The translations under genes and the position numbers were made by a program. This document shows, one piece after another, positions 1 through 7,932 of a stretch of DNA of 59,910 nt. Source of the stretch: Franzmannia pantelleriensis (GTDB lineage Bacteria > Pseudomonadota > Gammaproteobacteria > Pseudomonadales > Halomonadaceae). Position 1 is the first letter of the stretch; each line of letters starts with the position of its first letter. The stretch spans positions 174,788-234,697 of the forward strand of contig NZ_FNGH01000008.1 of NCBI RefSeq assembly GCF_900102875.1. The letters are read 5' to 3'. Below the pieces are notes generated by a model. That model was not told the origin of the DNA. It saw nothing but the letters and a program-made list of their open reading frames with translations, and searched no databases.

Positions 1-76
1 AGAGGACTTGAACCTCCACGTCCTTACGGACACTAGCACCTGAAGCTAGCGCGTCTACCAATTCCGCCATCTGGGC
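1..76 (-). tRNA. tRNA-Leu (CAG), 3' end beyond window
   Basis: On the minus strand the sequence begins GCCCAGATGGCGGAATTGG, with the D-loop, a CTAGC/GCTAG anticodon stem around loop TTCAGGT (anticodon CAG), a long variable arm (GTCCGTAAGGAC) typical of class II leucine tRNAs, and a T-arm GGTTCAAGTCC. The acceptor 3' strand is cut by the window edge, so CCA encoding cannot be seen. Confidence 0.95.
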
Positions 77-87
77 AAGTGGCGTGC

Positions 88-115
88 ATCATACCGATTT
101 CGTCTCTTATTGCAA
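88..115 (-). promoter_or_regulatory. sigma70 promoter of tRNA-Leu
   Basis: On the minus strand, TTGCAA (115-110), a 16-nt spacer and TATGAT (93-88) lie just ahead of the mature tRNA 5' end at 76. The GC-rich stretch between the -10 box and the tRNA resembles a stringent discriminator. Seen directly; activity is inferred. Confidence 0.65.
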
Positions 116-189
116 GCCCTGAACGGCGGCTTGCCGCGCTTTCAAGACCTTGACCTCCACACCATCAAGGGTTTCGCGCCGGCAATGGG

Positions 190-218
190 TTGGGTGTGGA
201 GAGCGGCGGCGCTATACT
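190..218 (+). promoter_or_regulatory. sigma70-like promoter of rnr
   Basis: TTGGGT (190-195), a 17-nt spacer and TATACT (213-218) would give a leader of about 80 nt ahead of rnr. The -10 box is strong and the -35 box is half-consensus. Confidence 0.55.
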
Positions 219-301
219 GCCGCCATGACATTGACAATTCGACCGAATATTGCCTCCCGCCCGCAGTGCCTCGCGCGCATCTCTTCAAGGACGCCCCTCG
301 C

Positions 302-2689
302 ATGACTCATTGGACGCTCAGCGACGACCCACACGCGGAACGTGAAGCCCACAAGTACGATAACCCCGTCCCCAGCCGCGAATATCTGCTGGCTCGCCTG
401 GAAGACTATGGCAAGCCGATCACCCACGAGAACATGAGCCGCATGCTGGGACTCGAGGATGAGAACCAGCTGGAAGCGGTACGCCGCCGCCTGGCGGCCA
501 TGGAGCGCGACGGCCAGATCCTGCGCGACCGCCGCGGTGCCTATGCGCTGATCAACAAGCTCGACCTCATAAAGGGCAAGGTGCTCGGCCATCGCGATGG
601 CTTTGGTTTCCTGGTCCGCGATGATGGCAAGAAGCCCGACCTGGTAATGCCGCCGCGCCAGATGCGCCGCGTGTTCCACGGTGACCACGTGCTGGTCAGG
701 GTCAGCGGTCGCGATCGCCGCGGCCGCGACGAGGCGACCATCGCCGAGATCATCGCGCGCAATACCCAGACCATTGTCGGCGTCTACCGCCAGAACAACG
801 ACGAGTTCGGGGTGCTGATCCCCGAAAACTCGCGCATCTCCCAGGAAGTGATCATCCCCCACAGCGCCTGCGGCGGTGCCCAGGACGGCCAGGTGGTCTC
901 GGCCAAGATCGTCAAGCAGCCCGAGACTCGGGTGCAGCCGGTGGGCGAAGTGGTCGAGGTGCTCGGCGAGCGTATGGACCCGGGGATGGAGATCGATATC
1001 GCCATCCGCAGTCACGATATCCCCGCCGACTTTCCCCCCGATGTGCTCGATCAGATCGCCAGCATGTCAGCCGAGGTGGCCGAGGACGACAAGGCGCACC
1101 GCATCGACCTGCGTGACGTGCCGCTGGTGACCATCGACGACGAGAGTGCCAAGGACTTCGACGACGCGGTATGCGCGTGGAAGACCAAATCCGGCAGCTG
1201 GAAGCTGCTGGTGGCGATCGCCGATGTCTCTCACTATGTACGCCCCGGCAGCGCGCTGGATCAGGAGGCCCACACCCGCGGCAACTCGGTATATTTCCCG
1301 GGCCAAGTGGTGCCGATGCTGCCGGAGCTGCTCTCCAATGGACTCTGCTCGCTGAACCCGGACGTTGATCGTCTGGCGATGGTCTGTGAGATGAATATCT
1401 CCCAGAGTGGGGCGATCAGCCGCTACCGTTTCTATGAGGCGGTATTCCGCTCCCACGCCCGTCTCACCTACAACAAGGTGGGCAAGATTCTCGAGAGCGA
1501 CGAGAGCCCCGAGCGCAGCGCGCTGCGTGAGGAGTATCGCGAGCTGTTGCCGTCGCTGGAGAATCTCCACGCGCTCTATCACCTGCTGCGTGAGTCGCGC
1601 AGCGAGCGTGGTGCGATCGAGTTCGAGACGACCGAGACGGCGATCCTGTTCAACGAGGAGCGCAAGATCGAGAATATCGTGCCGCGCTCACGCAACGACG
1701 CCCACAAGATCATCGAGGAGTGCATGCTGGCTGCCAACGTGGCCACTGCGCGCTTCCTCGACAAGCACGATCTGCCGGCGCTATACCGCATTCACCAGCC
1801 GCCCTCGCCGGAGCGCCTCGATAAGCTGCGGCTGTTCCTCAACGAGCTCGGCCTGTCGCTAGGCGGCGGTGACGACCCGACGCCCCAGGACTACCGGGCG
1901 CTTTCCGAGGTGATCAAGGATCGTCCCGACGCCGACATCATCCAGACCGTGATGCTGCGCTCGATGAACCGTGCGGTCTACTCGCCGCATAATGAAGGCC
2001 ACTTCGGTCTGGCCTACCCGGCCTACGCCCACTTCACCTCGCCGATCCGCCGCTACCCGGACCTGCTGGTACACCGTGCGATTCGCTCGGTGGTGCGCGG
2101 GCCGCGCCAGACCGCCACCGTACTGCGTGCCGAAGGCGCGCCGGTGGATCCACCGAGCAACTGGTGCCCCTACACCTTCGAGCAGATGATCGAGCTCGGC
2201 GAGCATTGCTCGATGACCGAGCGCCGCGCCGACGATGCTACCCGCGACGTCGAGGACTGGCTCAAGTGCGAGTTCATGTCCGACAAGCTCGGCGAGGTCT
2301 ACGATGGCACCATTGCCTCGGTCACCCAGTTCGGGATCTTCGTGCGCCTCGACGATATCTACGTCGAGGGCCTGGTCCACGTGACCTCGCTGCCATCCGA
2401 CTACTACCACTACGAGGCCGAGAAGCATCGTCTCAAGGGCGAGCGCTCGGGGATTGCCTACCGGCTGGGTGACGGCGTCACCGTGCAGGTGGCGCGCGTG
2501 GACCTCGACGATCGCAAGATCGACTTCGACCTGGTCGACGACAAGCCGCGGCCGCAGCGTCCGCCCAAGCGTCGCAAGCCGTCGGCTGACGCGCCTGCGG
2601 CCAAGGCCAAAGCCGGCAAGGGCGATAAGCCGGCTGGCAAGCCGCGGCGCCGTCGCGGACCGCGTAAGCCCAAGGGCGGCCAACACTGA
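302..2689 (+). CDS. rnr: ribonuclease R
   Basis: 3'-5' exoribonuclease of the RNB family that degrades structured RNA and takes part in rRNA/tmRNA quality control. The 795-residue product has an N-terminal winged-helix region, cold-shock domains (GHRDGFGF near residue 96), the RNB catalytic core with the metal-binding run DDESAKDFDDAV near 280-290, an S1 domain (about 660-740) and a Lys/Arg-rich tail (746-795). The frame is open from position 110, but ATG 302 is chosen because AAGGA lies 10 nt upstream and the protein then starts like family members. The stop overlaps the rlmB start (TGATG), so the two are probably translationally coupled. Confidence 0.95.
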   Translation: MTHWTLSDDPHAEREAHKYDNPVPSREYLLARLEDYGKPITHENMSRMLGLEDENQLEAVRRRLAAMERDGQILRDRRGAYALINKLDLIKGKVLGHRDGFGFLVRDDGKKPDLVMPPRQMRRVFHGDHVLVRVSGRDRRGRDEATIAEIIARNTQTIVGVYRQNNDEFGVLIPENSRISQEVIIPHSACGGAQDGQVVSAKIVKQPETRVQPVGEVVEVLGERMDPGMEIDIAIRSHDIPADFPPDVLDQIASMSAEVAEDDKAHRIDLRDVPLVTIDDESAKDFDDAVCAWKTKSGSWKLLVAIADVSHYVRPGSALDQEAHTRGNSVYFPGQVVPMLPELLSNGLCSLNPDVDRLAMVCEMNISQSGAISRYRFYEAVFRSHARLTYNKVGKILESDESPERSALREEYRELLPSLENLHALYHLLRESRSERGAIEFETTETAILFNEERKIENIVPRSRNDAHKIIEECMLAANVATARFLDKHDLPALYRIHQPPSPERLDKLRLFLNELGLSLGGGDDPTPQDYRALSEVIKDRPDADIIQTVMLRSMNRAVYSPHNEGHFGLAYPAYAHFTSPIRRYPDLLVHRAIRSVVRGPRQTATVLRAEGAPVDPPSNWCPYTFEQMIELGEHCSMTERRADDATRDVEDWLKCEFMSDKLGEVYDGTIASVTQFGIFVRLDDIYVEGLVHVTSLPSDYYHYEAEKHRLKGERSGIAYRLGDGVTVQVARVDLDDRKIDFDLVDDKPRPQRPPKRRKPSADAPAAKAKAGKGDKPAGKPRRRRGPRKPKGGQH

Positions 2690-3525
2690 TGGCGATCCAC
2701 AAGCGTCGCAAGGGGCCGGCAGGGGGCAGGAAATCCCCGGCCCCTGGTGGCCTGGACGCGGTGTACGGCGTGCATGCGGTGCGTGCGCTGCTCGATCGCG
2801 GTGAACGCCCCCGCGAACTGTGGGTGCAGGAGGGCGGCGCCGCGGCGCGTCTCGCCGAGCTGGTCGACACCGCCCAGCAGCGTGGTGCGCGGTTGGTCAG
2901 CCAGCCACGCGACGTGCTCGATGAGTTGGCTCAGGAAGCCTCCCACCAGGGCATCGTTGCCTTCTGCACGCCGCTGGCCGCCGAAGGCGAGGCCTCGCTA
3001 TGGCTGCGCCTCGAGGCTTGGCCCGAGCGGGCAGCCGCGCCGTTGCTGCTGATCCTCGACGGCGTTACCGATGTGCACAACTTCGGGGCCTGCCTGCGTA
3101 GCGCTGATGCAGCCGGGGTCGACGGGGTGATCGTGCCCAAGGACAAGGCCGCGCCGCTCAACGCCACGGTGCGCAAGGTGGCCTGCGGGGCAGCGGAGAG
3201 CGTGCCGGTCTATCAGGTCACCAACCTGGCCCGGGCCATGGCCAAGCTCAAGTCGCTGGGGGTGTGGATCACCGGCACCGCCGGCGAGGCCGATGCCAGC
3301 CTGTTCGAGGCCGACTTCCGCGGCGCCACGGCGCTGGTGATGGGCGCCGAGGGCAAGGGCATGCGGCGCCTGACCCGCGAGGCCTGCGACGGCCTGGTCA
3401 AGCTGCCGATGGCCGGCAGCGTCTCCAGCCTCAATGTCTCGGTGGCCACTGGCGTCTGCCTGTTCGAGGCGGTGCGGCAGCGTCAAGCTAGCGCAGTGCC
3501 TGCTAGCGAGGGACGCCGGCGGTAG
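2689..3525 (+). CDS. rlmB: 23S rRNA (guanosine-2251-2'-O)-methyltransferase
   Basis: SpoU/TrmH-family 2'-O-methyltransferase that modifies G2251 in the 23S rRNA P-loop. Length 278 aa. It shows an N-terminal substrate-binding region (LDAVYGVHAVRALLD) and the three SPOUT knot motifs NFGACLRSADAAG (near 130), MGAEGKGMRRL (near 217) and SVSSLNVSVATG (near 243). It starts in a TGATG overlap with rnr, the usual gammaproteobacterial pair. The last codons and the TAG stop lie inside the left arm of a palindromic element (3516-3691), so the C-terminal residues (EGRRR) are partly element-encoded. Confidence 0.94.
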   Translation: MAIHKRRKGPAGGRKSPAPGGLDAVYGVHAVRALLDRGERPRELWVQEGGAAARLAELVDTAQQRGARLVSQPRDVLDELAQEASHQGIVAFCTPLAAEGEASLWLRLEAWPERAAAPLLLILDGVTDVHNFGACLRSADAAGVDGVIVPKDKAAPLNATVRKVACGAAESVPVYQVTNLARAMAKLKSLGVWITGTAGEADASLFEADFRGATALVMGAEGKGMRRLTREACDGLVKLPMAGSVSSLNVSVATGVCLFEAVRQRQASAVPASEGRRR

Positions 3526-3691
3526 GTCGAAGAGGAGGTTTGCGCCATGGGTGAGGAGGATTCCTCCGAACGGGCTGGCCATGGATGGCCAGCCCCGGTC
3601 CTGCAAGCGGAGCAGGATGCGAGAGCGCAGCAGGGCGCAAGGTAGCGCCCAGGGAAGGGTTTACAGCGCCTCCTCGTAGGCCTACCGGCGG
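3516..3691. repeat. structured palindromic intergenic element (REP/MITE-like)
   Basis: Outer imperfect inverted repeats 3516-3538 and 3669-3691 match at about 19 of 23 positions. Nested inside are TTGCGCC (3540-3546)/GGCGCAA (3634-3640), a GGAGGA-T-TCCTCC hairpin (3555-3567) and a perfect 11-bp hairpin (3572-3582/3585-3595, loop GG). It contains no convincing ORF. It overlaps the rlmB stop codon and could act as terminator, transcript stabiliser or small mobile repeat; only the structure is seen. Confidence 0.7.
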
Positions 3692-3734
3692 ATCAGTCTC
3701 GAGCGGTGCCGCACTGTGTCGCCTTGCCTTTAGC

Positions 3735-3763
3735 TTGCGATGTCGGTGTTTAATCCCTAAAAT
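3735..3763 (+). promoter_or_regulatory. promoter of the rpsF operon
   Basis: TTGCGA (3735-3740), a 17-nt spacer and TAAAAT (3758-3763). Transcription would start near 3770, at the base of a 9-bp hairpin (3770-3778/3784-3792), giving a leader of about 108 nt before rpsF. Confidence 0.7.
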
Positions 3764-3819
3764 ACTGGCGCCCGTACGTCCTTCGTGCGGGCATTAGTAT
3801 TTCTACTATCACCTCCTTG

Positions 3820-3854
3820 CTTCCCCTGGTCATGCCGCGTCAGGCCTCAGGAAG
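3820..3854 (+). promoter_or_regulatory. possible S6:S18 autoregulatory leader structure
   Basis: CTTCC (3820-3824) pairs with GGAAG (3850-3854) and CCTG (3825-3828) with CAGG (3841-3844). This leaves a 12-nt apical loop containing CCG and a 5-nt one-sided bulge, right before the rpsF Shine-Dalgarno. A CCG-containing structure in rpsF leaders is known to bind the S6:S18 complex for feedback repression. Assignment here rests on position and this fold only. Confidence 0.4.
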
Positions 3855-3877
3855 CTGTCAAACCGAAAGGAGCTAGC

Positions 3878-4267
3878 ATGCGCCATTACGAAATCGTGTT
3901 CATGGTCCACCCGGACCAGAGCGAACAGGTTCAGGCGATGGTCGAGCGCTACACCTCTCTCGTCACCGAGGGCGGCGGTACCGTGCATCGTCTGGAAGAT
4001 TGGGGCCGCCGTCATATGGCCTACCCGATCAACAAGATCCACAAGGCTCACTACGTGATGATGAACGTCGAGTGCCGCGGCGAGACCCTCGAGGAAATCG
4101 AGAACATCTTCCGCTTCAACGACGCGATCATCCGTAGCCTGGTCGTGCGCTGCAAGGAAGCCATCACCGAAGCATCACCGATGATGAAGCCGGCGGAAGA
4201 GAAGCGTCCGCGCCGCGAGGACAAGCCCCGCGAGCGTAACGAAGAAGAAACCGCCGAAGCTAACTGA
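3878..4267 (+). CDS. rpsF: 30S ribosomal protein S6
   Basis: Small-subunit protein that pairs with S18 on the 16S rRNA platform. Length 129 aa, starting [17 protein letters not shown], with the S6 core containing [21 protein letters not shown] and an acidic/basic C-terminal tail ([21 protein letters not shown]). The frame is open from 3785, but ATG 3878 has AAAGGA at the right distance and matches family N-termini. First gene of the rpsF-rpsR-membrane protein-rplI operon; priB, found here in enterobacteria, is absent, as in pseudomonads. Confidence 0.97.
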   Translation: MRHYEIVFMVHPDQSEQVQAMVERYTSLVTEGGGTVHRLEDWGRRHMAYPINKIHKAHYVMMNVECRGETLEEIENIFRFNDAIIRSLVVRCKEAITEASPMMKPAEEKRPRREDKPRERNEEETAEAN

Positions 4268-4294
4268 TTTCCGCACGTCCATAGGAGACTCGAC

Positions 4295-4522
4295 ATGGCA
4301 CGCTTTTTCCGTCGCCGCAAGTTCTGCCGTTTCACCGCCGAAGGCGTGAAGCAGATCGATTACAAGGATATCGATACGCTCAAGGCCTACGTCACCGAGA
4401 CCGGCAAGATCGTTCCGAGCCGTATCACCGGCACCAAGGCCCGCTACCAGCGTCAGCTGTCCACCGCGATCAAGCGGGCACGCTACCTGGCGCTGCTGCC
4501 GTACACCGATAGCCACCAGTAA
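4295..4522 (+). CDS. rpsR: 30S ribosomal protein S18
   Basis: Basic 75-aa protein [18 protein letters not shown] with the S18 signature [19 protein letters not shown] followed by [28 protein letters not shown]. It binds S6 and helix 22/23 of 16S rRNA. It lies 27 nt after rpsF with a GGAGA ribosome-binding site and is co-transcribed. Length is normal for the family. Confidence 0.98.
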   Translation: MARFFRRRKFCRFTAEGVKQIDYKDIDTLKAYVTETGKIVPSRITGTKARYQRQLSTAIKRARYLALLPYTDSHQ

Positions 4523-4534
4523 GCCATTGGCGTG

Positions 4535-5386
4535 ATGCTGTCCGTCGCCCGCTGGCTGATGCGCGGTACCCCCTACGCGGTGGGTGCCGCGGCACTCGCC
4601 TCCGTCATACCCTGGCTGTTCTGGTTCGGTGCTGCCATCGCTGCGCTGGTGACCCTGCGCCGCGGGTTGGCGCCGGCCACGCCGGTGATCCTCGCCGCTG
4701 CACTGCCCTCCGGCTGGTGGTGGATGCAAGGGGATGCCATCCCGCTGGCCACGGTACTGCTGGTCACCTTGATGGCCAGCGTGCTGCGGGCCCGCATGCG
4801 CTGGAGCGAGGCGTTGATCGTCGGCGCTCTGGCCGCTGCGGCAATGGTTCAGTTGGGACTGTTCGTGCCCCCCGGTGGGGCGGGTCCGTTGCTGGAGCAG
4901 GTGCGGCAGAATTCGGCGGAAGTCGACCGGATGCTCACCGAGTTCGCCAATCAGGGGCTCGATACCGAGCGCCTGGCGGTACTGCTGATCGGCGGGGTGA
5001 CCGGCCTGATCGTGCTGGTGGCTGCGGTGGCTTGCCTGGCGCTGGCGCGCAGCTGGCAGGCCGGGCTCTATAATCCCGGCGGCTTTCGCGAGGAATTCCA
5101 CGCGCTGCGCGTCGCACCCAAGGAGTTGGCGGTGCTGGTGGTGCTGGGGGTGATCGGCATGCTGCTGGGAATCCCGGCGCTGGCGATGCTCAGTTGGGTG
5201 CCGCTACTGGTGGCCGGCGTTGCGCTGGTACATGGTTTTATTGGTGTAAAGGGGATGAACGGGCTGTGGTTGGTGGCCTTCTACGTATTGCTGATAACCA
5301 CCTGGCCCATGATTCTGATTGTGCTGCTTCTGGCCTTCATCGATTCGCTTGCGGATTTCCGTGGGCGACTGGCCCGAAGCGACTGA
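4535..5386 (+). CDS. DUF2232-like polytopic membrane protein
   Basis: A 283-aa hydrophobic protein with about seven or eight predicted membrane segments and a polar stretch in the middle (about residues 118-150). A gene of this kind between rpsR and rplI is typical of Pseudomonas and Halomonas, and I recognise it by position and topology rather than by a catalytic motif. The function is unknown; the DUF2232/YybS label is tentative. The start is either GTG 4532 or the next codon ATG 4535; no strong Shine-Dalgarno precedes either, which suggests coupling to rpsR, 9-12 nt upstream. Confidence 0.75.
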   Translation: MLSVARWLMRGTPYAVGAAALASVIPWLFWFGAAIAALVTLRRGLAPATPVILAAALPSGWWWMQGDAIPLATVLLVTLMASVLRARMRWSEALIVGALAAAAMVQLGLFVPPGGAGPLLEQVRQNSAEVDRMLTEFANQGLDTERLAVLLIGGVTGLIVLVAAVACLALARSWQAGLYNPGGFREEFHALRVAPKELAVLVVLGVIGMLLGIPALAMLSWVPLLVAGVALVHGFIGVKGMNGLWLVAFYVLLITTWPMILIVLLLAFIDSLADFRGRLARSD

Positions 5387-5401
5387 CAAGAGGTTAACGA
5401 G

Positions 5402-5848
5402 ATGGAAGTCATTCTGCTCGACAAGATTGGCAAGCTGGGTGGCCTGGGTGACAAGGTCACCGTCAAGCCCGGTTATGGCCGCAACTACCTGGTGCCCTAC
5501 GGCCTCGCCGTGCCGGCCACCAAGGATAACGTCGCTGCTTTCGACGCGCAGCGCGCCGAGCTTGAAGCGCAAGCCGCTGATCGCAAGGCCGAGGCCGAGG
5601 CACGCGCCGCTCAGCTCAGCGAGATCGAACTGTCGCTGGTCTCCAAGGCCGGTGACGAAGGCAAGCTGTTCGGTTCCATCGGTCCGCGCGACCTGGCCGA
5701 AGCGATCGCCTCTGCCGGCATCGACATCGCCAAGAGCGAAGTGCGCATGCCGGAAGGTCCGATCCGTGCCACCGGTGAGTACGACATCGACCTGCAGCTG
5801 CATGCCGAAGTCGCCACCACCGTGCGCGTCGTCGTCGTCGCCGAGTAA
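5402..5848 (+). CDS. rplI: 50S ribosomal protein L9
   Basis: Large-subunit protein of 148 aa. The N-terminal rRNA-binding domain [30 protein letters not shown] is followed by a long Ala/Glu-rich connecting helix (about 40-75) and the C-terminal domain containing [20 protein letters not shown] lies 8 nt upstream of ATG 5402. Last gene of the ribosomal operon; a terminator hairpin follows at 5903. Confidence 0.98.
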   Translation: MEVILLDKIGKLGGLGDKVTVKPGYGRNYLVPYGLAVPATKDNVAAFDAQRAELEAQAADRKAEAEARAAQLSEIELSLVSKAGDEGKLFGSIGPRDLAEAIASAGIDIAKSEVRMPEGPIRATGEYDIDLQLHAEVATTVRVVVVAE

Positions 5849-5902
5849 GCGATACGCCGCGCGACGGCGCTTGCCGTCGCAGGACGCCAGCGTCCGTGCA
5901 AA

Positions 5903-5933
5903 CAAGCCCCCGTAGCCCTGCTGCGGGGGCTTG
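5903..5933 (+). terminator. terminator after rplI
   Basis: Perfect 10-bp stem (CAAGCCCCCG at 5903-5912, CGGGGGCTTG at 5924-5933) with an 11-nt loop, followed by CTCGTGT. There is no strong U-run, so termination is likely but not certain. Confidence 0.7.
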
Positions 5934-5967
5934 CTCGTGTCTGGCGGGCGCAAGCGCGTGGTGGCGC

Positions 5968-5996
5968 TTGCCAAAATGTCAGACATTTAATAGGCT
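5968..5996 (+). promoter_or_regulatory. promoter of the dgo cassette
   Basis: TTGCCA (5968-5973), a 17-nt spacer and TAGGCT (5991-5996). The -10 box is weak. The spacer is filled by the palindrome at 5974-5988, a layout typical of repressor-controlled promoters. Confidence 0.45.
5974..5988. promoter_or_regulatory. GntR-type operator ahead of the dgo cassette
   Basis: Perfect odd palindrome AAATGTC-A-GACATTT, 36 bp before the regulator ATG. It has the GT(N3)AC core typical of FadR/FCD-subfamily GntR operators. Its position between the -35 and -10 boxes fits autorepression by the adjacent regulator; binding is inferred. Confidence 0.65.
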
Positions 5997-6023
5997 GGTG
6001 CTCCGTTCTTCAGGAGATGCGCC

Positions 6024-6755
6024 ATGCCGCTCGATCAACTGCCTCGCCATCACGGTGGCGCCGATGCCTTGGCGCGCCTGCTGGGCCAAGCGCTGCTGGC
6101 CGGCGAGTGGCAGCCGGGCGAGGCGTTTCCTCGTGAGCTGGACCTCTGCCAGCACTTCGACGTCAGCCGCAATCAGGTGCGCAACGCCCTGGCCAGCCTG
6201 ACTGCCACCGGCTTGATCGAACGCACCGCGGGCCGCGGTACCCGGGTTTGCCCCATCAGCGATTGGCATCTTCTCGACCCGCTGATGAGCGACTGGCTGG
6301 CCGGGCTGAATAACCCCGACCCGCAACTGGTGCGCGAGATCTTTGCCTTCCGCTACTCCGCCGAGCCGGTGGTCGCCGGCCTCGCTGCCAGCGCCGCCGA
6401 GCCGCGCGATATCGCCGAGATCGACCGGGCATTTCAGGGCATGCGCATCACCGCCAATGCCGGGCAAACCGAGCAGCACGTCGAGCACGATCTGGCCTTC
6501 CACGAAGCCATCTACCGTGCCAGTCATAATCTGGTATGGCGGCAGATGGGGCATCTCCTGAGGCCCTCCATCGTGGCGCTGATTCAGCGCTCACAGCACA
6601 GCGTCGCGACCCTTGACGATAGCCTGAGGCGCCACGGCCGCGTGCTCGAGGCAATCCGTACCGGCCGCCCGATGGCCGCCGAACAGGCCGCCCGCGACGT
6701 ACTCAAGCGCACCGCTATCGACCTGGGTATTGTCGCCGAGGCGATCGACGCCTGA
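6024..6755 (+). CDS. dgoR: GntR/FCD-family regulator, DgoR-like
   Basis: 243-aa transcription factor. The N-terminal winged HTH (EAFPRELDLCQHFDVSRNQVRNALASLTATGLIERTAGRGTRV, in segments, about residues 36-75) is of the GntR type. The C-terminal all-helical FCD effector domain (about 100-230) carries the expected Asp/His metal-ligand pattern (DLAFHEAIY, RRHGRVLEAI). AGGAGA precedes ATG 6024. It heads a co-directional set of galactonate genes, so it probably represses them until galactonate or a related acid binds, as E. coli DgoR does. The symbol rests on context. Confidence 0.85.
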   Translation: MPLDQLPRHHGGADALARLLGQALLAGEWQPGEAFPRELDLCQHFDVSRNQVRNALASLTATGLIERTAGRGTRVCPISDWHLLDPLMSDWLAGLNNPDPQLVREIFAFRYSAEPVVAGLAASAAEPRDIAEIDRAFQGMRITANAGQTEQHVEHDLAFHEAIYRASHNLVWRQMGHLLRPSIVALIQRSQHSVATLDDSLRRHGRVLEAIRTGRPMAAEQAARDVLKRTAIDLGIVAEAIDA

Positions 6756-6775
6756 TTCACTCTTAGGAGTCCCAT

Positions 6776-7924
6776 ATGAAGATCACCCGACTCAAGACCT
6801 GGCAGGTGCCGCCGCGCTGGCTGTTCCTCAAGATCGAGACCGACGAGGGCTGCTACGGCTGGGGCGAACCGGTCATCGAGGGGCGTGCCGCCACCGTCGA
6901 GGCGGCCGTGCACGAGCTGTCCGACTACCTGATCGGCGAGGACCCGCACCGCATCGAGCATCTCTGGAACATGCTCTACCGCGCCGGCTTCTATCGCGGC
7001 GGCCCGATCCTGATGAGCGCCATTGCCGGCATCGACCAGGCGCTGTGGGATCTCAAGGGGCGCGACCTGGGCGTCCCGGTGCATCAACTGCTGGGCGGCG
7101 CGGTGCGCGACAAGATGCGCATGTACGCCTGGACCGGCGGCGACCGCCCCAGCGACGTGGGCGCCGGAGCCCGGCGGCTTGCCGAGCAGGGCTTCACCGC
7201 CTTCAAGATGAACGGCACCCCTGAACTGGCGATCGTCGACTCCCACCACAAGATCGACGAGGCGGTGGCAAGGGTCGCCGAGGCGCGCCAGGCGGTGGGG
7301 CCAGCAGTGGGCATCGGCATCGATTTTCACGGCCGCGTGCATCGCCCCATGGCCAAGGCGCTGCTGCGTGAGCTGGAGCCCTTCCATCCGATGTTCGTCG
7401 AGGAGCCGGTAGCCCCCGAACACTTGCCGTGTCTCAAGCAGATCGCAGGTGGGCTCGGCTATCCGCTGGCGACCGGTGAGCGACTGCACACGCGTTTCCA
7501 GTTCCGCGATCTGTTGGCCGACGGCATGATCGATATCGTTCAGCCCGATCTCTCCCACTGTGGCGGCATCAGCGAGGGGCTCAAGATCGCCGCCCTGGCC
7601 TCGGCGCATGACGTGGCCTTGGCGCCGCACTGTCCGCTGGGCCCGCTGACGCTGGCTACCTCGCTGCAGCTGGATGCCGTCTGTCACAACGCTTTCATCC
7701 AGGAGCAGAGCATGGGCATCCACTACAACCGCGACAACGATGTCCTCGATTATCTGGTCGACAAGTCGGTGCTGGCCATCGACGACGGCTTCTGCGGGAT
7801 TCCCCAGGGGCCGGGGCTGGGGGTCGAGATCGACGAGGCATTCGTCGAGGAGCGCGCCAAGGTCGGGCACCGCTGGCGCAATCCGGTGTGGACCCACGAC
7901 GACGGCTCGATCGCCGAATGGTGA
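6776..7924 (+). CDS. dgoD: D-galactonate dehydratase
   Basis: Enolase-superfamily enzyme converting D-galactonate to 2-dehydro-3-deoxy-D-galactonate. The 382-aa length equals that of E. coli DgoD and the residues align one to one: Mg ligands Asp183, Glu209 and Glu235, and catalytic His185 (IDFHGR), His285 (APHCPLGP) and Glu310 ([10 protein letters not shown]). AGGAG is 7 nt before ATG 6776, 20 nt after the regulator stop. All recognised catalytic residues are intact, so the gene should be functional. Confidence 0.96.
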   Translation: MKITRLKTWQVPPRWLFLKIETDEGCYGWGEPVIEGRAATVEAAVHELSDYLIGEDPHRIEHLWNMLYRAGFYRGGPILMSAIAGIDQALWDLKGRDLGVPVHQLLGGAVRDKMRMYAWTGGDRPSDVGAGARRLAEQGFTAFKMNGTPELAIVDSHHKIDEAVARVAEARQAVGPAVGIGIDFHGRVHRPMAKALLRELEPFHPMFVEEPVAPEHLPCLKQIAGGLGYPLATGERLHTRFQFRDLLADGMIDIVQPDLSHCGGISEGLKIAALASAHDVALAPHCPLGPLTLATSLQLDAVCHNAFIQEQSMGIHYNRDNDVLDYLVDKSVLAIDDGFCGIPQGPGLGVEIDEAFVEERAKVGHRWRNPVWTHDDGSIAEW

Positions 7925-7932
7925 GTACCACG

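Noticed and set aside
1-76. tRNA-Leu as an integration site of a genomic island
   Set aside because: The 3' end is outside the window, and no integrase or att-like direct repeat is visible on the rnr side.
212-1015. Long minus-strand open frame opposite rnr
   Set aside because: High-GC shadow of rnr. It lacks a credible ribosome-binding site and recognisable domain, and the plus strand is clearly coding.
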